DNA of 64,000 nt from NCBI GenBank assembly GCA_023548195.1, contig JAJHZJ010000808.1:5065182-5129181 (forward strand), written 5' to 3'. This document shows positions 21,720 through 29,944 of the stretch, one piece after another. Source of the stretch: Bettongia penicillata ogilbyi. Taxonomy: Eukaryota; Chordata; Mammalia; Diprotodontia; Potoroidae. Under the pieces are notes generated by a model. The model ran no database searches. It was not told the DNA's origin and was given only the letters and a program-made list of their open reading frames with translations. Within the stretch, counting starts at the first letter, position 1. Each line of letters begins with the position of its first letter. The translations under genes and the position numbers were made by a program.

Positions 21720-22245
21720 CTGTGAATAAAAGGCAATAAAATTGAAAAAGAAGAGAAGAAAGGGGTAATTGAAGCATTTTTAAATAAAAAGAAAAGAACA
21801 GAAGGAAAGCCACATAAGCAGGATAGCTTTGAAAGCTATCAGTTAATTTTATTATCCCCTTAAAAAGAAAAGCCAACTATAATAGAGACCTGCAGTTTCA
21901 TGTACAATCCTCTTTTTCTGTTTTATTATGTACCTGCAAATGATCATTCTACTTGGTATTTATTAAGTTCTGAATAAAAATTAAAGCAATTTCTACTCTT
22001 AGAGAGTTTCCTGGGTAAGTGGCATTTCCATGGGAATCAGAACTGAACGTCAAGCCTCCCTGATGGACTGCTCTCTTCCAACAAAATAGCAGAACCAAAA
22101 TAAATAACAGATTAAAGAAATCTGAAATGGGAAGTTTGCTTGAATTAAATCATCTCCTAAAATATCTGGCATTGAGCATTAAAAATCCTCTGGCATTTTC
22201 AGTGTAAAAAGACTTTGTGAAAGAAAAAACAAACGTAAATTTTAA
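21720..22245. other. No recognised feature
   Basis: A-rich stretch near 21725-21800; otherwise unassigned. Confidence 0.4.
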
Positions 22246-22249
22246 AATG

Positions 22250-22350
22250 GATTTATAATAATCCCTACAATTTATATAGCACTTCAGGGTTTACAAAGTG
22301 TTTTACATATGTAGAATCTTTCAAAGCTATCCTACCAATTCACACTTGTA
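22250..22350 (-). mobile_element. MIR-related amniote SINE fragment, antisense
   Basis: ATTTATATAGCACTTCAGGGTTTACAAAGTG is the common 'tail' landmark of MIR-related elements. Confidence 0.5.
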
Positions 22351-22404
22351 GATTAGGTTTTCAAGGGGATGGCTACCCCAGGCTCAAGGTGAGCTGCTGG
22401 TCTG

Positions 22405-22578
22405 TCTGCTAGGTGGTGTAGAAGATGGAGCACTGAGTAAGGAAGCCCTGAGTTTTAATCCTGTTTCAGACACTGTGGACCCTGGCCACGTCACTTTACC
22501 TTTCTCTACCTGCTTCCTCATTTGCAAAGTTACAGGATGGATTCAAACTCTTCCAGTTCTAAATCTATGATGTGACAG
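22405..22578 (+). mobile_element. THER1/tRNA-type SINE, sense
   Basis: CTAGGTGGTGTAGAAGATGG head, CATTTGCAAAGTTACAGG middle, and TTCCAGTTCTAAATCTATGATG tail. Confidence 0.65.
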
Positions 22579-22699
22579 TCCTATGAATAATAACTGATGA
22601 ACAATAACCCCCTCTTTCCTAGAGTCTTTCCTTGACTCTAGTCAAGAAGCCAGAAGACACATTTATCTCAAATGCTTTTAGTGAAATGGTATAGTAAGA

Positions 22700-22893
22700 T
22701 CAGGGGCAATGGAGAGAGCACTGTGTCAACTTTGACCCCAGATACCTACTAGTTTGTGACCCTGGGCAAATCACTTAACCCCGTTTGCCTCAGTCTCCTC
22801 ATCTGTAAAATGAGCTGGAGAAGGAAATGAATCACTCCAATATCTTTGCCAAGAAAACCCCATGAAGAGCTGAAGAGGATTTAACAACAACAT
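22700..22893 (+). mobile_element. tRNA-RTE SINE, sense
   Basis: GGGGCAATGGAGAGAGCAC head with internal loss, GACCCTGGGCAAATCACTTA, then the RTE-type tail GAGCTGGAGAAGGAAATG through CAAGAAAACCCC. Confidence 0.8.
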
Positions 22894-22894
22894 A

Positions 22895-23630
22895 GTAAGA
22901 CAAGTAGTAATGAAACCCCTCCCCTATAAACGTGGGACATGTTCTTCCACAAATACATACAGTGTCATTGGGAACATATATAGGATTCACAAGGGGAGAG
23001 GCACGGATACAGGAGAGACAACTTGTGCCTCTGGTGTCTCAGGAATGGCATTACGCTGTCACACTCCTCTTTACAGCCCTGGTCTTGGAGTTTCTGCAGG
23101 GCACACCTCTGTTTGCAGACATGTGCCCCTTGGATGTCACAGAACGTTGTTTGGATGGATGCTGCTTACCTGCTTGTGGTAGTCACCACCTCTAGCTTAG
23201 GTGGGGATGCCTGCCTTATGGTATTGCTATGCACTTTTGGAAAGATTGGAAGCCCACATCCTAGGATGAGCAGGGTCCCATCATCCCTGGGTTCTGCCAT
23301 TTCCTGACTTTCCATTTCTCTCATGAACATGATTCCACAGTTGGACTTGATTCCACTGCATGCTGCCATATGCATTAGCTGCAAGATTGCATCACTAATG
23401 AATGGGGTTAGGAGCAGAAAGAAATCCCTTCTATCTCCACTCTTGATATATTTTCTAAGAAGTCCAAAGGAGAAGGTGAAGAATGAACTCACAAGCTGGG
23501 ATTTTTTTCCTCCATACTTGGCTCAGCTCTCAACAGTCTCAGATTAGGGCTGCCTTGCTTTTTATCTGGGCCCTAATAGGCATAGCTGGTTCTCTCAGCC
23601 CGTCACTAGGGGCCTTCATATAATGGGTAA
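22895..23630. other. No recognised feature
   Basis: Relatively GC-balanced with overlapping open frames of 60-108 codons on both strands (22910-23547). None has a recognisable domain and none is extended by splice signals I could identify. Possible unique sequence or decayed insertion. Confidence 0.4.
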
Positions 23631-23633
23631 TCT

Positions 23634-23887
23634 GTCAGTCACTTGTTTTTGGTCATGTTTGACTCTTTGTGACCTCATTTGGCGTTTTCTGGGCAAAGAT
23701 ATTGGAGGAGTTTGCCAGTTCCTTCTCCAGCTCATTTTACAAATGAGGAAACTGAGGCAGACAGAGTTAAGTGACTTGCCCAGAGTCACACAGTTAGTAA
23801 ATGTCTGAGGCCAGGTTTGAAAACAGAAAGGTGAATCTTCCTGATTCCAGGCCCTGTACTCTATATACTGTGCTACCTTGCTGTCTG
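23634..23887 (-). mobile_element. tRNA-RTE SINE, antisense
   Basis: Starts with the complemented RTE tail (GACCTCATTTGGCGTTTTC, GCCAGTTCCTTCTCCAGCTC), then CAAATGAGGAAACTGAGGC and the complemented tRNA head ending GCTACCTTGCTGTC. Confidence 0.8.
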
Positions 23888-23914
23888 TCTAATGAATGCT
23901 TGATGGTCTATTAT

Positions 23915-24165
23915 AACAATAACAGTCAAAATGTATATAGTAAGTTAATATTTGCAAAACACAACATATATTATCTTATTTGAGCCTTACCACAACCCTA
24001 TGAGGTAGGGATTAACATTATCCACATTTTTACAGATGTGGAAACTGAGGCTGATATGTTTAGTGTCTTGTCCAAAGTTACACATCTGATAAGTGTCTCA
24101 GGAAGGATTCAAATTCATTTCTTCAAGGCTCTGAGTCCAGTGCTCTATTTACTAAGAAACTTCAC
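23915..24165 (-). mobile_element. MIR-related SINE, antisense
   Basis: ATTATCTTATTTGAGCCTTACC, CCCTATGAGGTAGGG and ACAGATGTGGAAACTGAGGC in order. Confidence 0.65.
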
Positions 24166-24334
24166 TGTTGCACACCACCTAGCTACCACAGGGGCACATG
24201 GGGCACTCAGAGTCTGCAAGAAGAACATGCGTACATTTCATTGCCTCTTTTTCCTGTCCCCCTATATCCTATAATTTCATCAAGTGGACTAGCAACTCAA
24301 CTGATCAGGGCAGGGTTCCTTGCTCAACATCCAA

Positions 24335-24625
24335 CTACACAAACCTTATTTCATTCAAACCTTGCAACAACCCAATGAAATGAAAACACTCTATTATCTT
24401 CATTTTACAGATGGGCTCAGAGACTCGTCCACTACTATAGAGCTTGGAAATTTAAAGCCAAGACCTGGCCTAGGTCCCCTGGACTACAAGTTCAATTCTC
24501 TTATTATTCCCATTTTACAGATGAGGGAACTGAGGCTGAGAGGTTAAGTGCCTCCACTAAGGTCACCAGTCATGAACTCAGGTCTTCTTGACTCTGAGTG
24601 TACCATCATGTTACATGGCTGTCAG
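24335..24625 (-). mobile_element. Two adjacent MIR-related fragments, antisense
   Basis: CATTTTACAGATGGGCTCAG (first) and CATTTTACAGATGAGGGAACTG (second), each followed by a clipped tRNA-like part. Probably two separate or duplicated copies. Confidence 0.55.
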
Positions 24626-24629
24626 TGAT

Positions 24630-25010
24630 GATAATGATGATGCTAGGCTTGCCATCTACCCCAGGATGATCATCAGAGATCCTACAACTTAACTCTTTGG
24701 GAGCCTAACTCATTGCTCATCTAGGTAGCTTTGTTAAAGTTGTTCATTAAAAAGTCTTGTTATTTTAAATCTCCACACATGAACCAAAGTTTCTTGCTTC
24801 AAGGATAGCTCCACTGATACAGGTGATAGTACTAACATACCTTAGTAGGTGGTGTTCCGTGAATTGTCCCAATTAGCATGTCCTTGACCAACCTCTTGGT
24901 GATGGCCCTTTGGCATCTAGCTGGGCTGGTCCTCAGACAATTGATAAGTAATCTTTTGCTGGGCTGACACAAGAAAACTTTGCAGGCTACATTTCATTAA
25001 AAAAAAAAAA
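24630..25010. other. No recognised feature
   Basis: Only a short GATGAT run (about 24628-24642) and a terminal A tract at 24999-25011. Confidence 0.4.
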
Positions 25011-25016
25011 AGTCAA

Positions 25017-25161
25017 GGGGCAGCTAGGTGGTGCATTAGATAGAGCGCTAGGCCTGGAGTCAAGAGGACCTGAGTTCAGATTTTGCTTCAGACACTAGCT
25101 GTATAACCCTGAACAAGTCACTTAACCTTGACTGCCTCCAAAAAGAAAAAAAAAGAAAAGC
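25017..25161 (+). mobile_element. Short tRNA-derived SINE with A-rich tail
   Basis: GGGGCAGCTAGGTGGTGCATTAG through AAGTCACTTAACCTTGACTGCC, then an AAAAG-rich tail. No RTE-type tail: this is the short subfamily. An A tract also precedes it. Confidence 0.85.
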
Positions 25162-25315
25162 CAAATATGAGGCTATATCTGGGTTTGAATTCTAAAATTC
25201 CTGTTCTTTACCCAGGATTATCCCTACTATCTTTTCTGCTTCTTGCTTCAATGCTACTGAATGCAGCAGAGGGAAGAATTCCAATTGTACAAATACATAT
25301 TCTATACTCTCACTG

Positions 25316-25520
25316 AGAGCGAGTGTTGAACTGTGCAGAGAGCAGGCCTTGTCGTAAAAAAGACCTGAGTTCAAGCTGTACCTCTGCTTTAGGAGCAGGG
25401 TAAATTACATGATATCTCAGTGCCCCAGGCAGCTGTAATACTATAATTTGCACGAAGGTAATGATCTACATTACCTACCTACAATGATGAAATTGTAGGA
25501 TTCATTAAAAAGAAAACCTT
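25316..25520 (+). mobile_element. WSINE-like CORE-SINE, sense
   Basis: GACCTGAGTTCAAGCTGTACC, ATCTCAGTGCCCCAGGCAG and GATCTACATTACC follow the order of the WSINE-type tail. Confidence 0.5.
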
Positions 25521-25539
25521 ACTCAAATGGACCTTCACT

Positions 25540-27640
25540 GCTGCATGTCCATTCTCTTATTATTTCATGACTGACTCTCTCTATACTTTGCATAGGCTTT
25601 TCTTGTTTCTTCCAGCTACATATATGCCAACCCTTTGCTTTCCCTCTCAGTAGATGACCTAATCATGTACTTTACCAAGAAAATGATGGTCACCCACCAT
25701 GAGGTCCTTCTACACACACTCTCTCATTCATTCTTCCCTTATTCCAGTCTCTGAGGAAGAGGTGACCCTGTCTCTTGCCAGAACCAACCCCTCTACTCCT
25801 GCCTTTGATCCTCTCCCTTCTATCTCTCTTTTTGTCCTTTTCTAATCTTAAACTTTACCTTATTCACTGTCTCCTTCCCTAGTGGCTACTACCATGCCCA
25901 ACCCCCCTCTCCCCCCATATCCTTAAAAAACAAACAAAAACCCCTTATTTGATTTTCCATCCTTGGAAACTATTATCCTTTATCTCCCCCTCATTTTCAC
26001 AGTCAAAATTCTAGAAGAAAAATCTACTGTTGCCTTCACTTTACCTCCTACTCATTTCTGGATCTTTTGTAATCTGGTTTCGGTCTCCACCACTCGACTG
26101 AAATGGCTCTTTGCAAGGTTATCAACACTTTTAATTGCTAAATCCATAGACCTTCACTTTAAACTTATCTTTTTGGATCTCACTGTAGTGTTTAACAAGT
26201 GAATGCAAGTGGCTTAACATTTTCTCTTCCCTACATTTTTCTGTTCCTGCTCTCTTCTGATTTTCCTTACTTCTTTTCTGATTTCTCTTTTTCAGTCTCT
26301 TTGGCAAGGTCATCTCATTCAAGTCCTGGCCCCAGAGGGAAGTGTACCCCAGGGATCTGTCCTCAGTCTTCTCTCTACTCCTTTTCTCGATATCCAGTTC
26401 ATGTGGATTTAATTATTATGTCTCCATAAATGACTCCCAAATCTGCATATCAAGTCCACATGTCTATTTCAGATCAACAAATACCTGCTGGCCATCTCCA
26501 CTGGATTGTTTCATATGCATCTCACATGCAACAAGTCCAAAACAGAACTAATTCTCTTTCCTTCCCGCTTTCTACCTTCCCTTTTTCTGTCAGGGATACT
26601 ACCATTCTTCCAATTAGGTTTGAAACCTTGACCTTATCTCTTCCCTCTCCTTGACCCTCCCACATCCACTCAGTTGCCAGGTCATCCTGAGATACCCCAA
26701 TGATATTATTCATAAATGGTCCTTTATATTTGAGGCTGTCACCTTAGTTCAGGCCCCCTCTACCTCTCTTGTCTCCCATTTCAATAGTTTACCCACTGGA
26801 ATTCCTCTACCCTTTCTTATCCGTCTTTTACACCATTACCAAAGGGAGATACTTAACACAACCAGGCCATTGCTCAGAAACCTTATCTTCTTCCTCTTAC
26901 CTCTAGAATAAAATGTATGCTCCTTGGATTTGCAAACTCTTCACAATCTAGCTCTAACCTGTCTTTCAGATGGGAGCAGTTAGGTAGTGCAGTGGATAGA
27001 GCACCAGTGAAGGAGTCAGGAGGACCTGAGTTCAAATCTCACCTCAGACACTTGACATTCACTAGCTGTGTGACCTTGGGCAAGTCACTTAACCTCGGTT
27101 GCCTCATCCTGGGTCATCTCCAGTCATCTGGATGAATATCTAGTCACTGGATTCAGATGGCTCTGGGAGAGAAGTGAGGCTGGTGACCTGCCCAGTACTC
27201 ACTCAAGACAAGTTATGCCATTATTTCTCTGATGGCATAGTCTTCTTTGACAATGAAGGACAAACACACATCTTTCAGATAAATTTCAAATTATTTCCCC
27301 TCATATCCCTATGTTCTAGCCAAACTCTTTGCCCTTGAACTAGCATGCCTGGAAGGGTCCCTCCTTCTTTCTCTTGATCTTTTGGAACCTCTACCGGCTT
27401 CAAGGCTCAGTTTGAATGCTACCTCTTAAACAAAGTTATCCCTTCATTTGCTAGTGTCCACCCTCAGGAAAATTACTTTGTTTGTCTTGTATTCTCTTAT
27501 TTAGGTGCTTGTTATTTTTCCTGTTAGAATGTTGCTAGCTTGCTGAATGGAGGGACTTAATTTGTGTCTTTGTATCTTCAGCACTTAGCACGGAGTTTGG
27601 AAGTAAGTCCTTAATAAATATTTCTTGAATTGAATCATAC
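25540..27640 (+). mobile_element. Long L2 LINE, reverse-transcriptase region to 3' end
   Basis: About 1.8 kb of L2 in sense orientation. The conserved reverse-transcriptase stretch reads GSVPQGSVLS near 26339-26370. The active-site region near 26425-26450 now reads INDSQIC, so the usual acidic pair has lost one member. Downstream are L2 landmarks TCCTTGGATTTGCAAACTCTTC and finally AGTCCTTAATAAATATTTC. The frame is broken repeatedly. It is split by the SINE at 26972-27270. Confidence 0.8.
26962..27280 (+). mobile_element. tRNA-RTE SINE with 10-bp target duplication, inside L2
   Basis: The element is 26972-27270, flanked by TCTTTCAGAT at 26962-26971 and 27271-27280. Head GGGAGCAGTTAGGTAGTGC; tail of the second type (CCTCATCCTGGGTCATCTCC to GACAATGAAGGACAAACACAC). 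Confidence 0.92.
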
Positions 27641-27644
27641 AGCT

Positions 27645-27830
27645 CCATTAAAACACTTATCACTCAGACATGATTTATGGCAGCAAGTCAATTTATAACA
27701 ACCTCCAGCAAGGTGTTTAGCATCATCTTCCACAATAATCAGCACTTCCTGAGAATTCCTTTAATACTTAAGATAAATATTGATTGACTGAGATTGGTTG
27801 ATTGGATCATGCCTCTAGCGCAGTGAAGGG
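27645..27830. other. No recognised feature
   Basis: Short unassigned gap between L2 and MIR. Confidence 0.4.
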
Positions 27831-27834
27831 CCAA

Positions 27835-28125
27835 GTCATCTAATGTAATCCCATCATTTCCCATCCTCATCAAAGGAAATGGAGGCCTAAAGAGATTAGG
27901 ACCTGTCCAAGGTCATATAAGTAGTGAGTGATTCAGCCAGGAGCAGAACCTGGTACAGTCCTGGTCAATTTGCAGCAGAAAGTACATTAGATGTAGAAAA
28001 TAGGCATGAATTCTTGCTGTGCTACTTAACTGCAAGTGAGACTTTGAGCTATTAACTACACCTTTTTTTTTTTTTTTTTTGGCCTCAGTCTTTTCATCCG
28101 TAAAATAAAGAGCTTGGCCTAACCC
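27835..28125. mobile_element. Two facing MIR-type SINEs
   Basis: Antisense copy at about 27835-27955 (AATGGAGGCCTAAAGAG, CCAAGGTCATATAAGTAG), then a sense copy at about 27970-28125 (CTTGCTGTGCTACTTAAC, TTTCATCCGTAAAATAAAG). An 18-base poly-T lies within the second (28063-28080). Confidence 0.55.
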
Positions 28126-28127
28126 AG

Positions 28128-28305
28128 GGATTCTTAACGTGTGATGGACTCCACTGGCTGTCAGGTGAAGCCTATGGACTTCTCAGAGTAATGCTTTAAA
28201 GTACTTAAAAATAAAATATATAGGATTACAAATGATCCTAAATATATTGAAATACAACTGTCAAAAATACTTATCTATCAGGGATCCCAGGTTAACACTC
28301 CTGGA
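28128..28305. mobile_element. hAT-like MITE with ATTCTTAAC termini
   Basis: Left end CCCAGGGATTCTTAACG and right end CAGGTTAACACTCCTGG are inverted; the inside is AT-rich with AAAATAAAATATATAGG. Size fits a non-autonomous hAT element. Confidence 0.55.
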
Positions 28306-28309
28306 TCGC

Positions 28310-28789
28310 TAAGGCAGGTCATTTTCAACTTGACATCCCAGAACTCCACAGCTCTGGTCAATGTCCTTTACAGTCTACCCTCTCCTCCCCATCTACTCAC
28401 TTCCCTTCTTTTCTCCTGGATCCCTGTGACTGGATTCTGGCTTCCTCCCTTCGATTTCAGAGAAGGGGGCTTGGAGAAGGAACTAATTGTGACAGTAGTT
28501 GGTGAGGGAAATTCAAGACTATCTCTTTTACTGCATCCGACCATCCAACCTGTCACTGGAGTAACAGGAAAAACAGGTAAATTCCAGTTTGGTTGCGATA
28601 GTTGCCCATGGGGCTGGAGCCCGGCGCCTGGGGATTTCCCCCAGCAGCAGACCAAGGGCCTTGGAAAACCTCATGCCAGCTCCAGCTCCAGTCCCCCTTC
28701 GCCACCCAGCCCTTCTCTAGGAGTACGAAATACCTGACCTCCCAGCAAAAGGAACGGCCTATGTGGCGACACAAACTCCAGCAGGGAAG
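28310..28789. other. LIMCH1 upstream flank
   Basis: No repeat recognised between the MITE and the CpG island. Open frames at 28330-28737 (+) and 28368-28655 (-) overlap on opposite strands and are treated as chance. Confidence 0.45.
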
Positions 28790-29164
28790 AAGGGTTTGCA
28801 AAGGGAAAGGTCCCCGTGTGGAGGGCCGTTTCGCCTTCCTCTTTCTAAAGCGGTCGGCTTGCTTGGGGGGCGGTGCTGTGTCCCCCTGCAGCCCGGGGAG
28901 GCGGAGGGCGGGTGGCACGCAGCCGGCTCCGTCCCGCGGATGCAGGAGGACGCGGCCAGTCCTCGGCGTCCCCGGCCTGGCCGGCCGCCCGCAGCCGCAG
29001 CGCCTCGGCCCGCCCGGGGTGCGCCGCGCTCCTGCAGGTGCGGGCCGGTCCCGCGGGTCTGCTGAGCCCTCGGCCGGGCCGGTGCCGGCTCGGGAGGCGT
29101 GTGACCGCCGCGGGAGCAGGAGGGAGGGAGGTCGGGGTGTGCGCACCGCGGCAGCGCCGCTTGT

Positions 29165-29174
29165 TTATTTTTAG
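29165..29174 (+). promoter_or_regulatory. MEF2-consensus / TATA-like AT element in the CpG island
   Basis: TTATTTTTAG fits the MEF2 consensus YTA(A/T)4TAR at every position. It sits in an isolated AT-rich patch inside otherwise very GC-rich promoter DNA, about 340 bases upstream of the LIMCH1 ATG. Such sites can also act as TATA-like elements. Function is inferred from sequence only. Confidence 0.4.
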
Positions 29175-29184
29175 GCGGTAGGGG

Positions 29185-29203
29185 GGAGGAGGAGGAGGAG
29201 GAG
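29185..29203 (+). repeat. (GGA)n simple repeat in LIMCH1 promoter
   Basis: Five to six uninterrupted GGA units lie just downstream of the AT patch in the CpG island. It could be transcribed as part of the 5' UTR. Confidence 0.8.
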
Positions 29204-29351
29204 CGAGAGCTGCGGCGCTGCCTCCCGGCGGGACCCCGCGCACCCCGGCGGAGCGCAGCCGGCGCTGGGAACCGCCGCTGCAGCAGCGAGCGCCCTCCCC
29301 CTCCCCCAGGCGCCCCCGCCCCTCGCCGGGTCTCCCCGGGCGGTGTTGGCA

Positions 29352-29378
29352 GCGGCGGCGGCGGCGGCGGAGGCGGCC
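29352..29378 (+). repeat. (CGG)n short repeat in LIMCH1 5' UTR region
   Basis: Six pure CGG units followed by AGG and CGG lie about 135 bases upstream of the ATG. The tract is short, but CGG tracts in 5' UTRs are often length-variable. Confidence 0.8.
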
Positions 29379-29512
29379 TCTAACCTCTCCCTCCAGCCTG
29401 CTCGGACCTGCCCTGGGCCAGGATCGGGAGGGAAGGGCGCGGAGCGACCCCTGCGTGCATTCTGCCATCTCCAGCGGCGGCCGCGTCTGCACGAGACCGG
29501 GGGCGTTTGCAA

Positions 29513-29599
29513 ATGGCTAGCCTGGGCTTGGGTCTGGAAGAGCTGCAGCACGACCCTCCCCCGGAGCCCGCCTTCCACGAGGCGCAGAAGTGGATCGAG
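29513..29599 (+). CDS. LIMCH1: LIMCH1, first coding exon (29 codons, partial gene)
   Basis: LIMCH1 is an actin stress-fibre-associated protein with an N-terminal calponin-homology (CH) domain and a C-terminal LIM domain; published work links it to non-muscle myosin II activity and focal adhesions. The exon reads MASLGLGLEEL, then a proline/glutamate stretch PPPEPAF, and ends EAQKWIE, which matches the start of vertebrate LIMCH1 just before the CH domain. It appears about three residues shorter than the human N-terminus as I remember it. The ATG at 29513 is the first ATG after about 28,940; the frame extends 5' only through a TTG at 29507. Position +4 is G, position -3 is C. The exon ends at a good donor, GAG|GTAGGT, in phase 0. 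The open frame running on to 30340 is intron read-through. No CH-domain exon was seen up to 64000, so only the amino end is in this window. LMO7, the paralogue, is the main alternative but its start is less similar. Confidence 0.85.
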
Positions 29600-29628
29600 G
29601 TAGGTGCCCGCCCCGGCCGGGCCGGGGG

Positions 29629-29678
29629 AGCGGAGGGGCGGCCGGCCGGGCTGGGGCAGCGGAGGGACGGCCGGCCGG
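29629..29678 (+). repeat. 21-bp direct repeat at the start of intron 1
   Basis: Two copies of a 21-base GC-rich unit containing GGCCGGCCGG (29629-29649 and 29658-29678) differ at one base. They lie just after the exon 1 donor, still inside the CpG island. Confidence 0.7.
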
Positions 29679-29944
29679 ACCGGAGCCGGACATCCTCATC
29701 CCAGCTCCGGGTCGCCCGGAGCGCCCGCGCTGCCCCTCGGCTGTCATGCTGGCAGGGGGGGCCTCCTGCGGAAGGGCACCTGAATGGGGGGTTGCACTGG
29801 GATCGTGGCGGGCGTAGGGGGAGGAGAGCGGGGTCTCCCCCCGAGCCCGGCAGTCTCCACTCCCGCAGAGGTCCGTGCTCCGGGCTGTGCCTTTCCCTGC
29901 GCGCCGCGGGGAGAGAGGAGCCACAGATTCGCATCCTCTTTATT

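Larger units (their letters stand above)
28790..29940 (+). promoter_or_regulatory. CpG island promoter of LIMCH1 with 5' UTR
   Basis: GC content and CpG frequency jump sharply here against AT-rich flanks. The block surrounds the LIMCH1 start codon and contains several GC-box-like GGGCGG strings, for example near 28866. The transcription start cannot be placed from sequence alone, but no ATG occurs on the + strand between about 28,940 and 29513, so a long 5' UTR without upstream ORFs is possible. Edges are estimated by eye. Confidence 0.85.
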
